From assembly GCF_000764305.2 (NCBI RefSeq), contig NW_025932694.1:4903-68902 (forward strand): 64,000 bases of DNA. Direction: 5' to 3'. Positions 34,940 to 46,347 of this stretch are shown piece by piece. Origin of the DNA: Hyalella azteca. Taxonomy: Eukaryota > Arthropoda > Malacostraca > Amphipoda > Hyalellidae. The number at the start of each line of letters is the position of its first letter. Positions within the stretch are counted from its first letter, which is position 1. Both the position numbers and the translations under genes were made by a program. The notes under the pieces were generated by a model, which ran no database searches, was not told the origin of the DNA, and was given only the letters and a program-made list of their open reading frames with translations.

Positions 34940-35471
34940 NNNNNNNNNNNNNNNNNNNNNNNNNNNNNNNNNNNNNNNNNNNNNNNNNNNNNNNNNNNNN
35001 NNNNNNNNNNNNNNNNNNNNNNNNNNNNNNNNNNNNNNNNNNNNNNNNNNNNNNNNNNNNNNNNNNNNNNNNNNNNNNNNNNNNNNNNNNNNNNNNNNNN
35101 NNNNNNNNNNNNNNNNNNNNNNNNNNNNNNNNNNNNNNNNNNNNNNNNNNNNNNNNNNNNNNNNNNNNNNNNNNNNNNNNNNNNNNNNNNNNNNNNNNNN
35201 NNNNNNNNNNNNNNNNNNNNNNNNNNNNNNNNNNNNNNNNNNNNNNNNNNNNNNNNNNNNNNNNNNNNNNNNNNNNNNNNNNNNNNNNNNNNNNNNNNNN
35301 NNNNNNNNNNNNNNNNNNNNNNNNNNNNNNNNNNNNNNNNNNNNNNNNNNNNNNNNNNNNNNNNNNNNNNNNNNNNNNNNNNNNNNNNNNNNNNNNNNNN
35401 NNNNNNNNNNNNNNNNNNNNNNNNNNNNNNNNNNNNNNNNNNNNNNNNNNNNNNNNNNNNNNNNNNNNNNN
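34940..35471. other. assembly gap of 532 N
   Basis: The two sides carry unrelated minisatellites (32-bp on the left, 30-bp on the right), so the gap hides at least one array boundary. Confidence 1.
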
Positions 35472-35698
35472 GACACGGAGGACTAACAGAGACGTCTGCG
35501 TGACACGCAGGACTAACAGAGACGTCTGCGGGACACGGAGAACTAACAGAGACGTCTGCGTGACACGCAGGACTAACAGAGACGTCTGCGGGACACGCAG
35601 GACTAACAGAGACGTCTGCGTGACACGCAGGACTAACAGAGACGTCTGCGTGACACGGAGGACTAACAGAGACGTCTGCGTGACACGGAGAGCTAAAG
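35472..35698. repeat. 30-bp minisatellite, right of the assembly gap
   Basis: About 7.5 units contain GACACGCAGGACTAACAGAG and ACGTCTGCGT, with C/G alternation in CGCAG or CGGAG and T or G before GACAC. The open frames on both strands are products of the repeat. Confidence 0.96.
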
Positions 35699-35699
35699 T

Positions 35700-36642
35700 C
35701 TGTCATTAAGTGTCCCCGTGGAGCAAGCGTGCATGCGTGGAGACGCTCACCGCTGACGCATGACTCCGAGCTTTATTATTGAATGAAATTTACGGCGTCA
35801 AGTTAAAAATCATGTTTATAATTTCATTATAAACCGTCTGTTGCAATGCCTTGATATTTTTTTCGCCTTTTGATATTCACTCAATGCCTTGAGTGAATTT
35901 TCAAGTCCACTTATAATTATCCTGTTAAGTATCCTACAGGATACGCTACCGTGCAAAAGCCCATATATATTGCAGCGCCAGCATGAAAATACACAAGTGT
36001 TGAAAAATATAATCATAATATTGTTTAGTGAAACAATAATTATCGTCTTGCGTGAATTCTGAAGAATTTCCATTTCTACGAGATTTAAATGAAGAAATTG
36101 AGTAATATATATAAATTAGTTTATCTGCATATGTCACTGAAGTGTTCATTTTATCAACATATTATATTTGTATTGCTTTATTTCACATTAGATTGTCAGA
36201 AACAAATTGTACAATAAAATTCTGAACGGACCTAATAAATTTTTCTCTCTTTACACAACAGGATTTGAACTATTGTATCACATTCAAGAGACGGAGGACA
36301 ACGAAGGCGGAGCATCAGCATCAATTTGACCGTGGAATATGAAGTCATAAACTCTTCATAGGTCATAAGGCGATGTGTGGTTCTGTGTGGTATTGTGTAA
36401 TGTGTGATATGTGTGCTATATAATTAATATGTTTGTCTCTGTGTTGTTTGTGTGGTTGTATATAATGTGCGTGGCTGTTTAATATAATTCGCTGCGTGGT
36501 GTATGCAGCAGCTGGATGTGTGTGCATGGTTGTGTGATGTATGCCACACACACCACACAGCCACACAGCCACACAAGCCAAGATGTCACAAATTGAGATG
36601 CAACTCACAGGCCGCTGAGACAGATTGCTTTATGATTGCAGA
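35700..36642. other. spacer with GT/CA-rich segment
   Basis: AT-rich sequence to about 36360, then TGTGTGGT-rich DNA turning into ACACCACACAGCC-rich DNA (36363-36600). The two halves are loosely complementary and could fold. No gene recognised. Confidence 0.5.
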
Positions 36643-36950
36643 CCTCCACGCAATCCTTCCACGCAACCCCTCCACGCAATCCTTCCACGCAACCCCTCCA
36701 CGCAACCCTTCCACGCAACCCTTCCTCGCAACCCTTCCACGCAACCCCTCCACGCAACCCTTCCACGCAACCCCTCCACGCAACCCCTCCACGCAACCCC
36801 TCCACGCAACCCTCAACGCAACCCTGTCGTGCAACTCCTCCACGCAAACTCCATGCAACCCCTCCACACAACCCTGTGGTGTAACCCCTCCGTGCAACCC
36901 TGTCGTGCAACCCCTCCATGCAACCCTGTCGTTCAACCCTTCCACACAAT
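36643..36950. repeat. 13-bp minisatellite (CCTCCACGCAACC)
   Basis: About 23 units of CACGCAACCCCTC or CACGCAACCCTTC. Because 13 is not a multiple of three, all three plus frames read the same 13-residue cycle and all lack stops, giving several overlapping open frames on both strands. Confidence 0.95.
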
Positions 36951-37377
36951 CCCACCTTTACAATTTACCCACCTTTACCTAATTTTTTACAAAAATCCGA
37001 AAAAATTTGCACACAATTTCGTTTTTCTCTCTCAAAATTGTGAAAAAAGTTACAACGGTTAACTCGTTATTTTAAAAAATTCCAAGTAACCTCATTTTGT
37101 GAAAATTTTTCGAAAAATCTCTGAAAAATGTATTATGAAAAAAATTAAATTCTGTCACAATTTACACAGGAACTTACCTTTAATATTATATTAGTATAAC
37201 CTTTCCAAAGTGAATTTAATTTAATAACTTGTACTGTCCTGTAGATGTTTGGCTACTGATTTTAGGTACTTCAATGGTCACCAATAATTGAAGTAATTAA
37301 TTTTACTATTTTTATTGATGTCTATTATTTATTATCATATTTTCTTTATTATTATTTCTTATCACTTTTCTCTGCAG
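36951..37377. other. AT-rich spacer
   Basis: No gene seen. It ends in a strong acceptor-like TATCACTTTTCTCTGCAG (to 37377). Confidence 0.4.
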
Positions 37378-37448
37378 TTTCACTGCGCGCGACTGCGATA
37401 CACCGCCACTCACGAGCGCCCACAGCGCAGTGGCAACCGCCTGCCCGG
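37378..37448 (+). other. exon-like GC-rich segment after a strong acceptor
   Basis: After the acceptor ending at 37377, a CpG-rich segment is open in two frames (FHCARLRYTATHERPQRS or FTARDCDTPPLTSAHSAV). It passes directly into pyrimidine-rich repeats. I recognise no product; the splice-like signal may be chance. Confidence 0.2.
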
Positions 37449-37650
37449 CCAAGCCCTGACCCCGCATTCATCCCTCACCCATCATCCAACCCTCACCTCA
37501 AACCCGTGCCCCACGCTAACTTCACCCTCACCCCTCACCCATGCCTATACTCCTTCACCCATTTCCCTCATCCCTTACCCCTTCCCCTCCCTCCTCACCC
37601 ATTTCACTCACCCCTCACCCATGTCCCTCCCTCCTCACCCTTTCCCCCAC
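37449..37650. repeat. pyrimidine-rich TCACCCAT repeat tract
   Basis: Irregular repeats of CCCTCACCCAT and CCCTCCCTCCTCACCC. The strand is almost free of G over 200 bases. Confidence 0.85.
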
Positions 37651-37887
37651 CAATCGATCACTAGGCACTGCAGCCTGCATGCACTGCAAATCACTGCACC
37701 TTGAGTTCACTGGGTCCACACATCAAACTATACAATGTGTGATGAGTATATACACGCTGGTGTATCATTTGTATTCATTCATGTATAATTTGTATACTGC
37801 AGTTTATGTATTAAAATACACAAGTTTCTGCCTCATGGCCGTTCGTGTCGCGTCGCGTCTCCATTAGCAATGGATTTGACAAATTAA

Positions 37888-37982
37888 TGGACGATAATGG
37901 GAACATAGACAAAGATGATAATGGGACAAAGACGATAATGGGAATGATGATGAGACGATGACAAAGACGATAATGGGAATGG
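37888..37982. repeat. short degenerate GACGATAATGGGAA repeat
   Basis: Four copies of (A)GACGATAATGGGA(A) with AGACAAAGA spacers. Confidence 0.85.
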
Positions 37983-39070
37983 CAGTTAGGAATTGTCGTT
38001 TGCTGAAGTATTCACACCATGCCATTAGTGGGTGTCATAAAACCAATTAAATATTCAGGTATACCTTTAATTTAATTGAATGATTTTAAGTTAGTTATTG
38101 TTCTCATAGATAAAATGATATTAATTATTACATTTAATTCGTTCGCTCAACTATTCCTGAAATTGTGCATCCATTGCCAAAAACAAATTTTTAATTTAAA
38201 AAGTTTTAAAATATTTAATTTTTTTTATATTAGTCCCAATTTATATTCAAGTTTGAATGTATTCAAATATATTTTAATTTTTTATTCCAGTTTTAATTTA
38301 ATTTTTCAATTTCTGATTCTTTTCGTGTTGTAATTTTTTATTTCAACTCCAATTTATTTATCAAGGTTTAATTTATTTATTCGAAATTAGATTTTTCATT
38401 TGTTCGTTTCTCATAATTTTTAGATAATTGGAAAAAAATCAATATACGTTGAAAAACAGCTTTTTACGTATCAGAAAAGGTAAAAACTCAATGATATTTC
38501 CAGCTAGTAAAAAATAAGTATTACTCAATATTTAATTACGGACCAAATAATATTAATTTTTGCGCTCTATTATAATAATATTTTATTATTAATTCCACAC
38601 TTGCTTGAATGATTGCGAACGAGAAAATTACCTTACGACTTTCCGGCACAATACTTATTATTTTGAATATCAATAATCAACGACATTTAGCATTAATCAA
38701 ACTATATTAATCGTTACTCAAAATGTATAACTGTTCTCGACTCACCACACTTGACTTTAGTCACCCCAATTCATCACCCCTATTTTCACTATAAGCTTCA
38801 TTACATCACCATCTTTTTAACCCAAGTTTCGAGTCACATTCTCATATTAAATTTATCAGCAAAGTTGACTAGTCACCTGAATTTGCCTCCAATATTCATA
38901 TGATTATTCATCACTAATGAATGACTGGCACGCATTCACGTATGGCAACCGATGATGGCAACATGTCATCACCCTGTCAACTCTTAGCTCACTTCACCGT
39001 CACCTTCATATATGATGAGCGAGCTGATCATATGTCGACAATGTGGCAACGCGGCCAATTATGCCAATAA
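37983..39070. other. AT-rich spacer, no gene recognised
   Basis: Very T-rich between 38060 and 38420, with an 85-codon ORF of Phe/Ile/Leu composition that reflects base composition. From 38750 to 39000 there are loosely repeated TCACC and CATCACC words. Confidence 0.5.
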
Positions 39071-39640
39071 TTAATGGCAGTTTCTAGGTGGCAACACAAA
39101 CATGTAGTCCAATTTATGGCACTGTATAGGTGGCACCGCATCCACTTAGTCCAATTAATGGCACCGTATAGGTGGCACCGCGTCCAATTAGTCCAATTAA
39201 TGACACCGTATAGGTGGCACCGCGTCCAATTAGTCCAATTAATGGCACCGTATAGGTGGCACCGCGTCCAATTAGTCCAATTAATGGCACCGTATAGGTG
39301 GCACCGCGTCCAATTAGTCCAATTAATGACACCGTATAGGTGGCACCGCGTCCAATTAGTCCAATTAATGGCACCGTATAGGTGGCACCGCGTCCAATTA
39401 GTCCAATTAATAGCACCGTATAGGTGGCACCGCGTCCAATTAGTCCAATTAATAGCACCGTATAGGTGGCACCGCGATCAGTTAGTCTAATTAATGGCAC
39501 TTTATAGTGTGGCACCGCGATCAATTAGTCCAATTAATGGCACCGTATAGGTGGCACCGCGATCAGTTAGTCTAATTAATAGCACTTTATAGTGTGGCAC
39601 CGCGTCCAATTAGTCCAATTAATGGCACCGTGTAGGTGGC
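39071..39640. repeat. 42-bp minisatellite, about 13 copies
   Basis: Units contain ACCGTATAGGTGGCACCGCG and TCCAATTAGTCCAATTAATG, then GC. Late units vary as GATCAGTTAGTC and ACTTTATAGTG. Both strands have long open frames because 42 is divisible by three. Confidence 0.97.
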
Positions 39641-40268
39641 ACTGGTGCCACCACAGCTCAGGTGGCAGTCGGTGGCAGGGCAGGCAGTACACTGTAGCTC
39701 CCCTCACTCTGCCAGTGTCTTATTCCTGCAAACTAACCCCCAATTCCCCTTCATCTTCACCCCTTCAATCCCCCCTCGACTAATTAGTGTTCTTATACTC
39801 CAGCTTCTTAATTGCACTCCCGCTACACCCCCGAATGTCCCCCATCGAACCCCCATTTCACCCCCATGGCTCCACCCCTTCCCCACCCCTTTCGAAGGGG
39901 ACAGACTTCATTCGATTTCGTTTTCATTTTTCATTTTGTTTTCCCTGCGAAGGGCAAGCGACGCGCACGCAAATTAGCAAAAGTTTTTAATGGAAAAGTC
40001 AATTGTTTTCTTCAAGTCCCCCCGCCTCATTGTTTTTCAATTCTTTTTATTTTTTTGCGCCTAAAAAGTGTCAATGGAAAATCTTGAATCTTTATTAAAT
40101 ATTTTAGTGTCATTTCGGAATACATTAAAAAACAAATGACAATTTTTTAATTTTGAAAACGATTTCTTGTTATCTTACAGAATTTGGTATTTCGTATCTT
40201 AGTTAAGGTAACTAAATTAGAAATATTCGCTCTAAAATTAATTAGTCATGAGGTATCTGACTCTGACA
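39641..40268. other. pyrimidine-rich spacer then AT-rich sequence
   Basis: 39690-39900 is C-rich (CCCCCAT, CACCCC words). No gene is recognised; overlapping ORFs here follow base composition. Confidence 0.5.
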
Positions 40269-40269
40269 T

Positions 40270-40270
40270 T

Positions 40271-40329
<59 letters not shown>
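40270..40329. repeat. (AAT)n microsatellite
   Basis: About twenty uninterrupted AAT/ATA triplets. Confidence 0.97.
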
Positions 40330-40332
<3 letters not shown>

Positions 40333-40859
40333 TATACGCTACTGTTGGTCTGGTATACCTTCATACTACATGAGGCTATAAAGATTCTATTGCGTCAGCA
40401 ATAGAATACGTTTAATAACAATATACGTTTATAACAATATACGTTAACATGATATTTGGACACCCCTATATACGTTTAATAACAATAATAATATTGATAA
40501 TAATAATAATGATAATAAAATACCCGCTGTAATTATCTTACGATTATTCCAGCCCATTTTCTTAACTATCTCTAAAGTCATAACAATCCTAACCATCATA
40601 ATTATCAGTCAGGACCTAGTCTTTTATACTAAATGCGTTAATCAGTTTTTTTTGTCTCGTAAAAATTATATTAACAAAATTTTTATTAACATTACAATCG
40701 AAATTAGTTTTAATATTGTATTGGAAAAGCTTAACTATTTCGGAAAAATTTAAATTCGGCATTTGCTGGGAAACATAATTGCGAAGATGTTTGCTGGTCA
40801 TCTTTGCCATTAACTTAATTAATAATTAAGAAATTAAGGGATTGATATTATCTACTTAT
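40330..40859. other. AT-rich spacer with AACAATATACGTT repeats
   Basis: The word CAATATACGTT recurs three to four times at 40330-40480. No gene recognised. Confidence 0.5.
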
Positions 40860-41621
40860 TCGGGATGACGGGGTTCGGGATGACGGGGTTCGGGATGACG
40901 GGGTCCGGGATGACGGGGTCCGGGATGACGGGGTCCGGGGTGACAGGGTCCGGGATGACGGGGTCCGGGATGACGGGGTCCGGGATCACGGGGTCCGGGA
41001 TGACGGGGTTCGGGATGACGGGGTTCGGAATGGCAGGGTTCGGGATGGCAGGGTTCGGGATGACGGGGTTCGGGATGGTGGGGTTCAGGATGACGAGGTT
41101 CGGGATGACAGGGTCCGGGATGACGGGGTCCGGAATGACGGGGTCCGGGATGACGGGGTCCGGGATGACGGGGTTCGGGATGACGGGGTCCGGGGTGACG
41201 GGGTTCAGGATGACGCAATTCAGGATGACAGGGTCCGGGATGACGGGGTTGGGGATGACAAGGTTGGGGATGATAGGGTTTGGGATGACGGGGTTCGGGA
41301 TGACGGGGTTCGGAATGGCAGGGTTCGGGATGGCAGGGTTCGGGATGACGGGGTTCGGGATGACAGGGTTCGGGATGACAGGGTTCGGGATGACAGGAAT
41401 CGGGATGACGGGGTCCGGGATGACGAGGTTCGGGATGACAGGGTTCGGGATGACAGGGTTCGGGATGACAGGGTTCGGGATGACGAGGTTCAGTATGACA
41501 TCCAGGGTTAAGGATAACGGGGTTCGGGATGACGAGGTTCGGGATGACAGGGTTCGGGATGACGGGGTTCGGGATGACAGGGTTCAGGATGCCAGGGTTC
41601 GGGATGACAGGGTTCGGGGTT
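40860..41621. repeat. 15-bp G-rich minisatellite (GGGATGACGGGGTTC), about 50 copies
   Basis: Units vary as GGGGTTC or GGGGTCC, and ATGACGG, ATGACAG or ATGGCAG. Every unit carries a GGG and usually a GGGG on the plus strand, so the array has strong quadruplex potential. Frames of 274 and 307 codons on opposite strands arise from the unit length (MTGFGMTGSG and HPEPRHPEPC repeats). Confidence 0.98.
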
Positions 41622-41812
41622 CGCCTCAGGCAAACGGCAGGCAAGTCGTCGAAGTCTTCCCATTTTTTCTGGCGCTGCAACAGAAAATGTTGCGAGCTTC
41701 CCGAGGCTGGGGGAGGCGGGGAGGTGGAAAAGAAGGGGAGGGAGGCGGTGGAAAGAGGAGGCGGAGGCTGAGGGAAGTACAGAGGTGAGGCTGGAGGAGG
41801 TGGAGGGAGGAG
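41622..41812. other. purine-rich spacer
   Basis: GGGAGGCGG and GGAGGCGGAGG words on the plus strand. No gene recognised. Confidence 0.5.
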
Positions 41813-41905
41813 AATGTGGCTGTTTTTCTTGCTGCTGTGGCTGTTTTTGTTGCTGTTGTTGCTGTTTTTGTTGCTGTTGTTGCTGTTTTTGTTGCTGATG
41901 TTTTA
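41813..41905. repeat. GCTGTTTTTGTT repeat of 21-24 bp
   Basis: Three to four units of GTTGCTGTTGTTGCTGTTTTT. On the minus strand it reads as poly-Gln with Lys, a common product of such triplet-like repeats. Confidence 0.93.
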
Positions 41906-42421
41906 GTGATTTTGTAGTAATCATTTAAATAATTCAAGTAATTGAACAGAATTAATCTGATTCATGTAAAAATTCCCAACAAAAAGTGTTTGCCGTTCAT
42001 ACACATACAAACTACAGCGAATAATTCATTTACATAAATTCAGCAACTCACGAGGGTGAAATCGACCCTATTGAAAATATTCACCGAAATTGGATCCGAC
42101 TTGCTGCTCAAGTTTTTCCGAGGGGAAATTGCGCGTCCATCTTATCCGAGGGACGTAAATTTCCCTCATCTTATCGGGAGAGAATTTTTAGGCCTAAAAA
42201 TAGCCTGGTTCTGCTGGCGCTCTGCGCAGGAATGAGGCCGCCCTTCCCTCATTTTATTCGTAGGCCTACAGGCATAGGCCTCCTATCACGCCGAGTCTCT
42301 GGTGTCCCGGCATTTTCTGTTTCTTTTCCCTCATCTTCCCTCACTCTCACCCCTCCCTCCTTTCCCGGCCTGCCCTTCCTTCTCTAGGCCCACTCCACCC
42401 CTCCCTTCGCACCTGGGAACT
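41906..42421. other. no gene recognised
   Basis: Mixed sequence ending in a C-rich CCCTC segment from about 42320. TAGGCCTA words occur near 42260. Confidence 0.45.
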
Positions 42422-42690
42422 ACTACCCTCCATCTCTCTATAGACTTACCCTCCTTCTCTCCTTAGACCTACCCTCCCTCTCTCCTTAGACCTACCCTCC
42501 CTCTCTCCTTAGACCTACCCTCCCTCTCTCCTTAGACCTACCCTTCCTCTTTCCTTAGACCTACCCTCCCTCTCTCCTTAGACCTACCCTCCCTCTCTAT
42601 AGGCCTTCCCTCCCTCTCTCCTTAGACCTACCCTCCCTCTCTCCTTAGACCTACCCTCCTCTCTCCTTAGACCTACCCTCTCTCTTTTTA
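42422..42690. repeat. 23-bp pyrimidine-rich minisatellite, about 11 copies
   Basis: Units read CTACCCTCCCTCTCTCCTTA then GAC. Confidence 0.96.
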
Positions 42691-43049
42691 AGCCTAACCC
42701 TTCATCGTTTTCCCCCATTTCCCTCAGTTATTAGAGATGGCAACACTGCCCTCGGTCAGTGCAGTTGCCAAAAGTCGCCACTCGCTTCAATTTTTTGCCG
42801 CTGTATCGACTGGAAGATTATTCGGAGCCTCTTCCATGCCGCGGAGAACTCGTGGCTTCTGTGATTCTTTTTAAAGCCTAAATGCCTGCTTCCCGCTATC
42901 TTATTTTTATCTAAGTTATTTAGTTTTTCCGTCGCTTGATTGTACATATATAGCCATAGAATATAAAAAGATAATTTATATCTATTCTGATCAACTGAAG
43001 AATCTGGATGGAACAAAACATTGTTAGTAATTTCCTCCAGCCTGTGAGT
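42691..43049. other. spacer, no gene recognised
   Basis: The minus ORF that ends in this spacer draws its upstream part from the 15-bp array at 43050 and is not supported as a gene. Confidence 0.45.
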
Positions 43050-43175
43050 CCCCCAGACTTGGTCCCTCAGACTTGTTCCCCCAGACTTGTTCCCCCAGAC
43101 TTGTTCCCCCAGACTTGTTCCCCCAGACTTGTTCCCCCAGACTTGTTCCCCCAGACTTGTTCCCCCAGACTTGGT
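43050..43175. repeat. 15-bp minisatellite (CCCCCAGACTTGTTC), about eight copies
   Basis: Nearly perfect internal units; the first and last read TTGGTC. Confidence 0.97.
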
Positions 43176-44899
43176 CGTCATGGCAACGCTGGGATCAGCA
43201 GAGTTTCTGACAAACAAGAAACTTTTCTCGTCAACTTTGTTCTTTTGTTCAAGACTTAATTTCGTCTTCGGCTAGTCTATTACTCAAGACTTTTATATGG
43301 ATTATGTTTATTACTAAATGAAAAAACTTGGTATTTTTATTTGAAACAAACAACCTCTCAAAAATGAAAAATTATCCATTAAAAATAAATGAAAATAATT
43401 CTAAAGAAGAAAAGTTATCGTTAAGCAAAACAATGCGTTACTATACAGACTTCATTATAGAAAAGAAGAGCCGTGCGTGACTACAGACTTCAGCATAGAT
43501 AAGAGACTTCATTATAGATAAGAAGGACGATACGTCAAGCTATTGCGTCGTCCGTATTAACGTAATTGCGTCGTCGCAATTTCGTCTCCTGAAATGAACG
43601 CGGCACAAATAAGCCCCAAAAAAAATAGTCGCATAAAAAGCACATAAAAATAACAGTTTTGCCGACAACAAAGGCAGGCGGAGCGTCCACGCGCACTGAG
43701 AATTTAACAGGCGATATTTTATTTAACAGGCGATATTATTTTGTGTAGATAATTAACAACTCTACGGCTAAATAATTAGTGATACTTAATTAATACTATT
43801 TTATCAATTTATGTTGGGTTGAGTTTTTAATAACGTCTATGTGACTGAATTGACACCAATTATATTTAAAAAAAATAATTCACGGGGTCGAGAATTTTTT
43901 AATGAATCTTGCCGACTCATTCACTGAATAGCGTCTTCACATTCATCAAATGCTGGCTTATATCTTGAATATTCTGGAACCTCTATTCATACCCATGGTG
44001 AATAATGGGTTTATTCATCATGAAATAGTGATGAATATGAACGCAGTCATAGGGGGCGTGGCTAAGTCCCCTCCAGGCGTGGCCTGGAGACTGAGGCGGG
44101 ATTGCAGGATCACGAAACCTGGAATTTCGTAGGACTTCGTGATGAATTTTCCGGCAAAAACCGACCAATCCTGCGGCTAATGAACGTGGATTCACTGCCT
44201 GGGTTATTAAATATCTCTTAGCATTAAAAGATTTAACAATACAGTTCCATAAAACTAATACCGAATTATTTAATATAGTTTAATGAGTTCATTACTTTAT
44301 ATTTTTTTATTTACAATTATTTTTTATATGATGTGTTGTTTACCGGAAAAAGAAATAAATTCATATTATGAATTTCATCGTTTATATGAGCGCAGTTTTT
44401 AAACACTCTTAACCACGCATGCTTTATTCCCCACCAAATGTTTATTCTTCTGCTAAACTTGCAGATTTTAAACAAGATTTTACTACAAAAGATTTTATTG
44501 CGTAACATGCCGTATAATGTCGAAAGTTTGACGTCATTATACGGTTAATAAAAGAAAATACTGTAAGATAATTTTAATTAATAAAATCAATTAATTACAT
44601 AATTACTTTTAATTAATAAAAGCAAGTTACTGAAACTGTAATTAAGTATACGGTGTTTGGAACGAAGATTTCGTTAACCGCGGCTCGGGAATTCCTTCAG
44701 AATACTTTACTAAAACAGGACCTTCATTCATCTGGAATGAATAAGTTATTTTAAAATACAGACAAATAATTTCTTAACATTTCTTCAAATGGAGAGAATT
44801 CATTCTTGAAACTCAAAAGAATTACTTCAAAATTCTAGAGTCCAACTGAGAATGCATGAATTTCGTCATCTAATTCTGCAGCAGAGTTATAGTAATTTT
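43176..44899. other. AT-rich stretch without a recognisable gene
   Basis: Contains direct repeats around GACTTCATTATAGA and GATAAGA (43445-43530) and an inverted repeat at 44510-44544. The ORFs are short and unrecognised. Confidence 0.5.
44510..44544. repeat. inverted repeat CCGTATAATG / CATTATACGG
   Basis: Ten perfect pairs around a 15-base centre containing TCGAAAGTTTGACG, which is itself partly complementary. Confidence 0.85.
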
Positions 44900-45105
44900 G
44901 ATGTATTTAAAGTATTAGTAGTTTTATTAAGTATTTAAAATATATGTTGTATTATTATATATTTAAATTATACGTAGTATCATTACGTATTGAAAGTATT
45001 ATTAGTTTTATTGCGTATTTAAAGTATATGTTGTATTAATATTTACTTAAATTATATGTAGTATATTATTGCTTATTTAAAGAACATGTTGTATTATTAA
45101 TTAAA
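44900..45105. repeat. degenerate AT-rich tandem repeat
   Basis: Recurrent TATTTAAAGTATATGTTGTA, ATTATACGTAGTA and AGTTTTATT blocks with a period near 80-90 bases. Confidence 0.7.
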
Positions 45106-45262
45106 AAGAAAACAATATCTCCACAGTATTTTTAACTGATCGATAACAATCTATATCCTAATTGCAGTAATCCGTAGATTATCTTCAGCTTGTCTGCAGT
45201 ATTCTACACCAGATTAAGAAATATCAGTATAGAGTACGTGATCTACAGCGTATTTTAGAAGC

Positions 45263-45960
45263 TCCAGCATATGTAGCATGATATAGGATATACCACATAT
45301 ATGAAGCAAGCTGCAGCATATGTAGGGTGATATAGGATATACCACATGTATGAAGCAAGCAGCAGCATATGTAGGGTGATCTACCACATGTATGAAGCAA
45401 GCAGCAGCATATGTAGGATGATCTACCACATATATGAAGCATGCAGCAGCATATGTAGGATGATCTACCACATGTATGAAGCAAGCAGCAGCATATGTAG
45501 GGTGATCTGCCACAATATGTAGCAAGCTGCAGCATATGTAGGATGATCTACCACATATATGAAGCATGCAGCAGCATATGTAGGGTGATCTACCACATGT
45601 ATGAAGCAAGCAGCAGCATATGTAGGGTGATCTACCACATATATGAAGCCGGTAGCAGCATATGTAGGGTGATCTACCACATGTATGAAGCAAGCAGCAG
45701 CATATGTAGGGTGATCTACCACATGTATGAAGCATGCAGCAGCATATGTAGGGCGATCTACCACATATATGAAGCATGCAGCAGCATATGTAGGGTGATC
45801 TACTACATAAAGATGAAGCATGCAGCAGCACATGTAGGGTGATCTACCACATATATGAAGCATGCAGCAGCATATGTAGGGTGATCTACCACATATATGA
45901 AGCATGCAGCAGCATATGTTGGGTGATCTACCACATATATGAAGCATGCAGCAGCATGTA
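45263..45960. repeat. 42-bp minisatellite, about 16 copies
   Basis: Units contain GCAGCATATGTAGGGTGATC and TACCACATATATGAAGCATG. Two longer units near the start contain GATATAGGATATACC. Minus-strand frames of 103 to 205 codons (Cys- and Tyr-rich) and plus-strand frames result from the unit length. Confidence 0.97.
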
Positions 45961-46065
45961 CAAAAAATCATGTATAGAGCAACAAGACAATAAGAAGAAG
46001 CGGCGCCTGAACAGACGCGAGATCTTTTGTCCATGTCAGGTAGCCACGTATTTGCATATCTATTT

Positions 46066-46249
46066 TACACTACACTGAACCATGCTCAGTGTAGTGTACA
46101 TGATCAATACACTGAACCATGCTCAGTGTTGTGTACATGATCAGTACACTGAACCATGCTCAGTGTTGTGTACATGATCAGTACACTGAACCATCCTCAG
46201 TGTTGTGTACATGATCAACACACTGAACCATGCTCAGTGTTGTGTACTG
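46066..46249. repeat. 37-bp minisatellite with internal dyads, about 4.5 copies
   Basis: Units contain ACACTGAACCATGCTCAGTG and TTGTGTACATGATCAGT. Within each, ACACTGA pairs with TCAGTGT around ACCATGC, and GTGTAC pairs with GTACAC around ATGATCA. Confidence 0.95.
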
Positions 46250-46347
46250 AATTTTAAATGAAGAAGAAAGTTGGAAAAACTATTTTCATTTAAATTAATT
46301 CATGTTTTACGCCTCGCCAAGAATTTCATGCCAGCTGGTCCTTTTCT

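Noticed and set aside
34792..35706. ORFs of 188-304 codons crossing the N gap
   Set aside because: Most residues are undefined X from N bases, joined to repeat sequence.
39071..39640. CRISPR-like regular repeats (also at 9393, 52228 and 60915)
   Set aside because: The repeats are contiguous, without unique spacers, and the window is eukaryotic.
40856..41788. Opposite-strand ORFs of 274 and 307 codons
   Set aside because: They are translations of the 15-bp repeat GGGATGACGGGGTTC. They have no non-repetitive domain, and both strands are open because 15 is a multiple of three and the unit lacks stops.
45214..46034. Cys/Tyr-rich ORFs of 103-205 codons that could look like secreted cysteine-rich proteins
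   Set aside because: They are the 42-bp repeat read in three minus frames. The regular cysteines come from the repeated GCAGCA word, and no signal peptide belongs uniquely to one frame.
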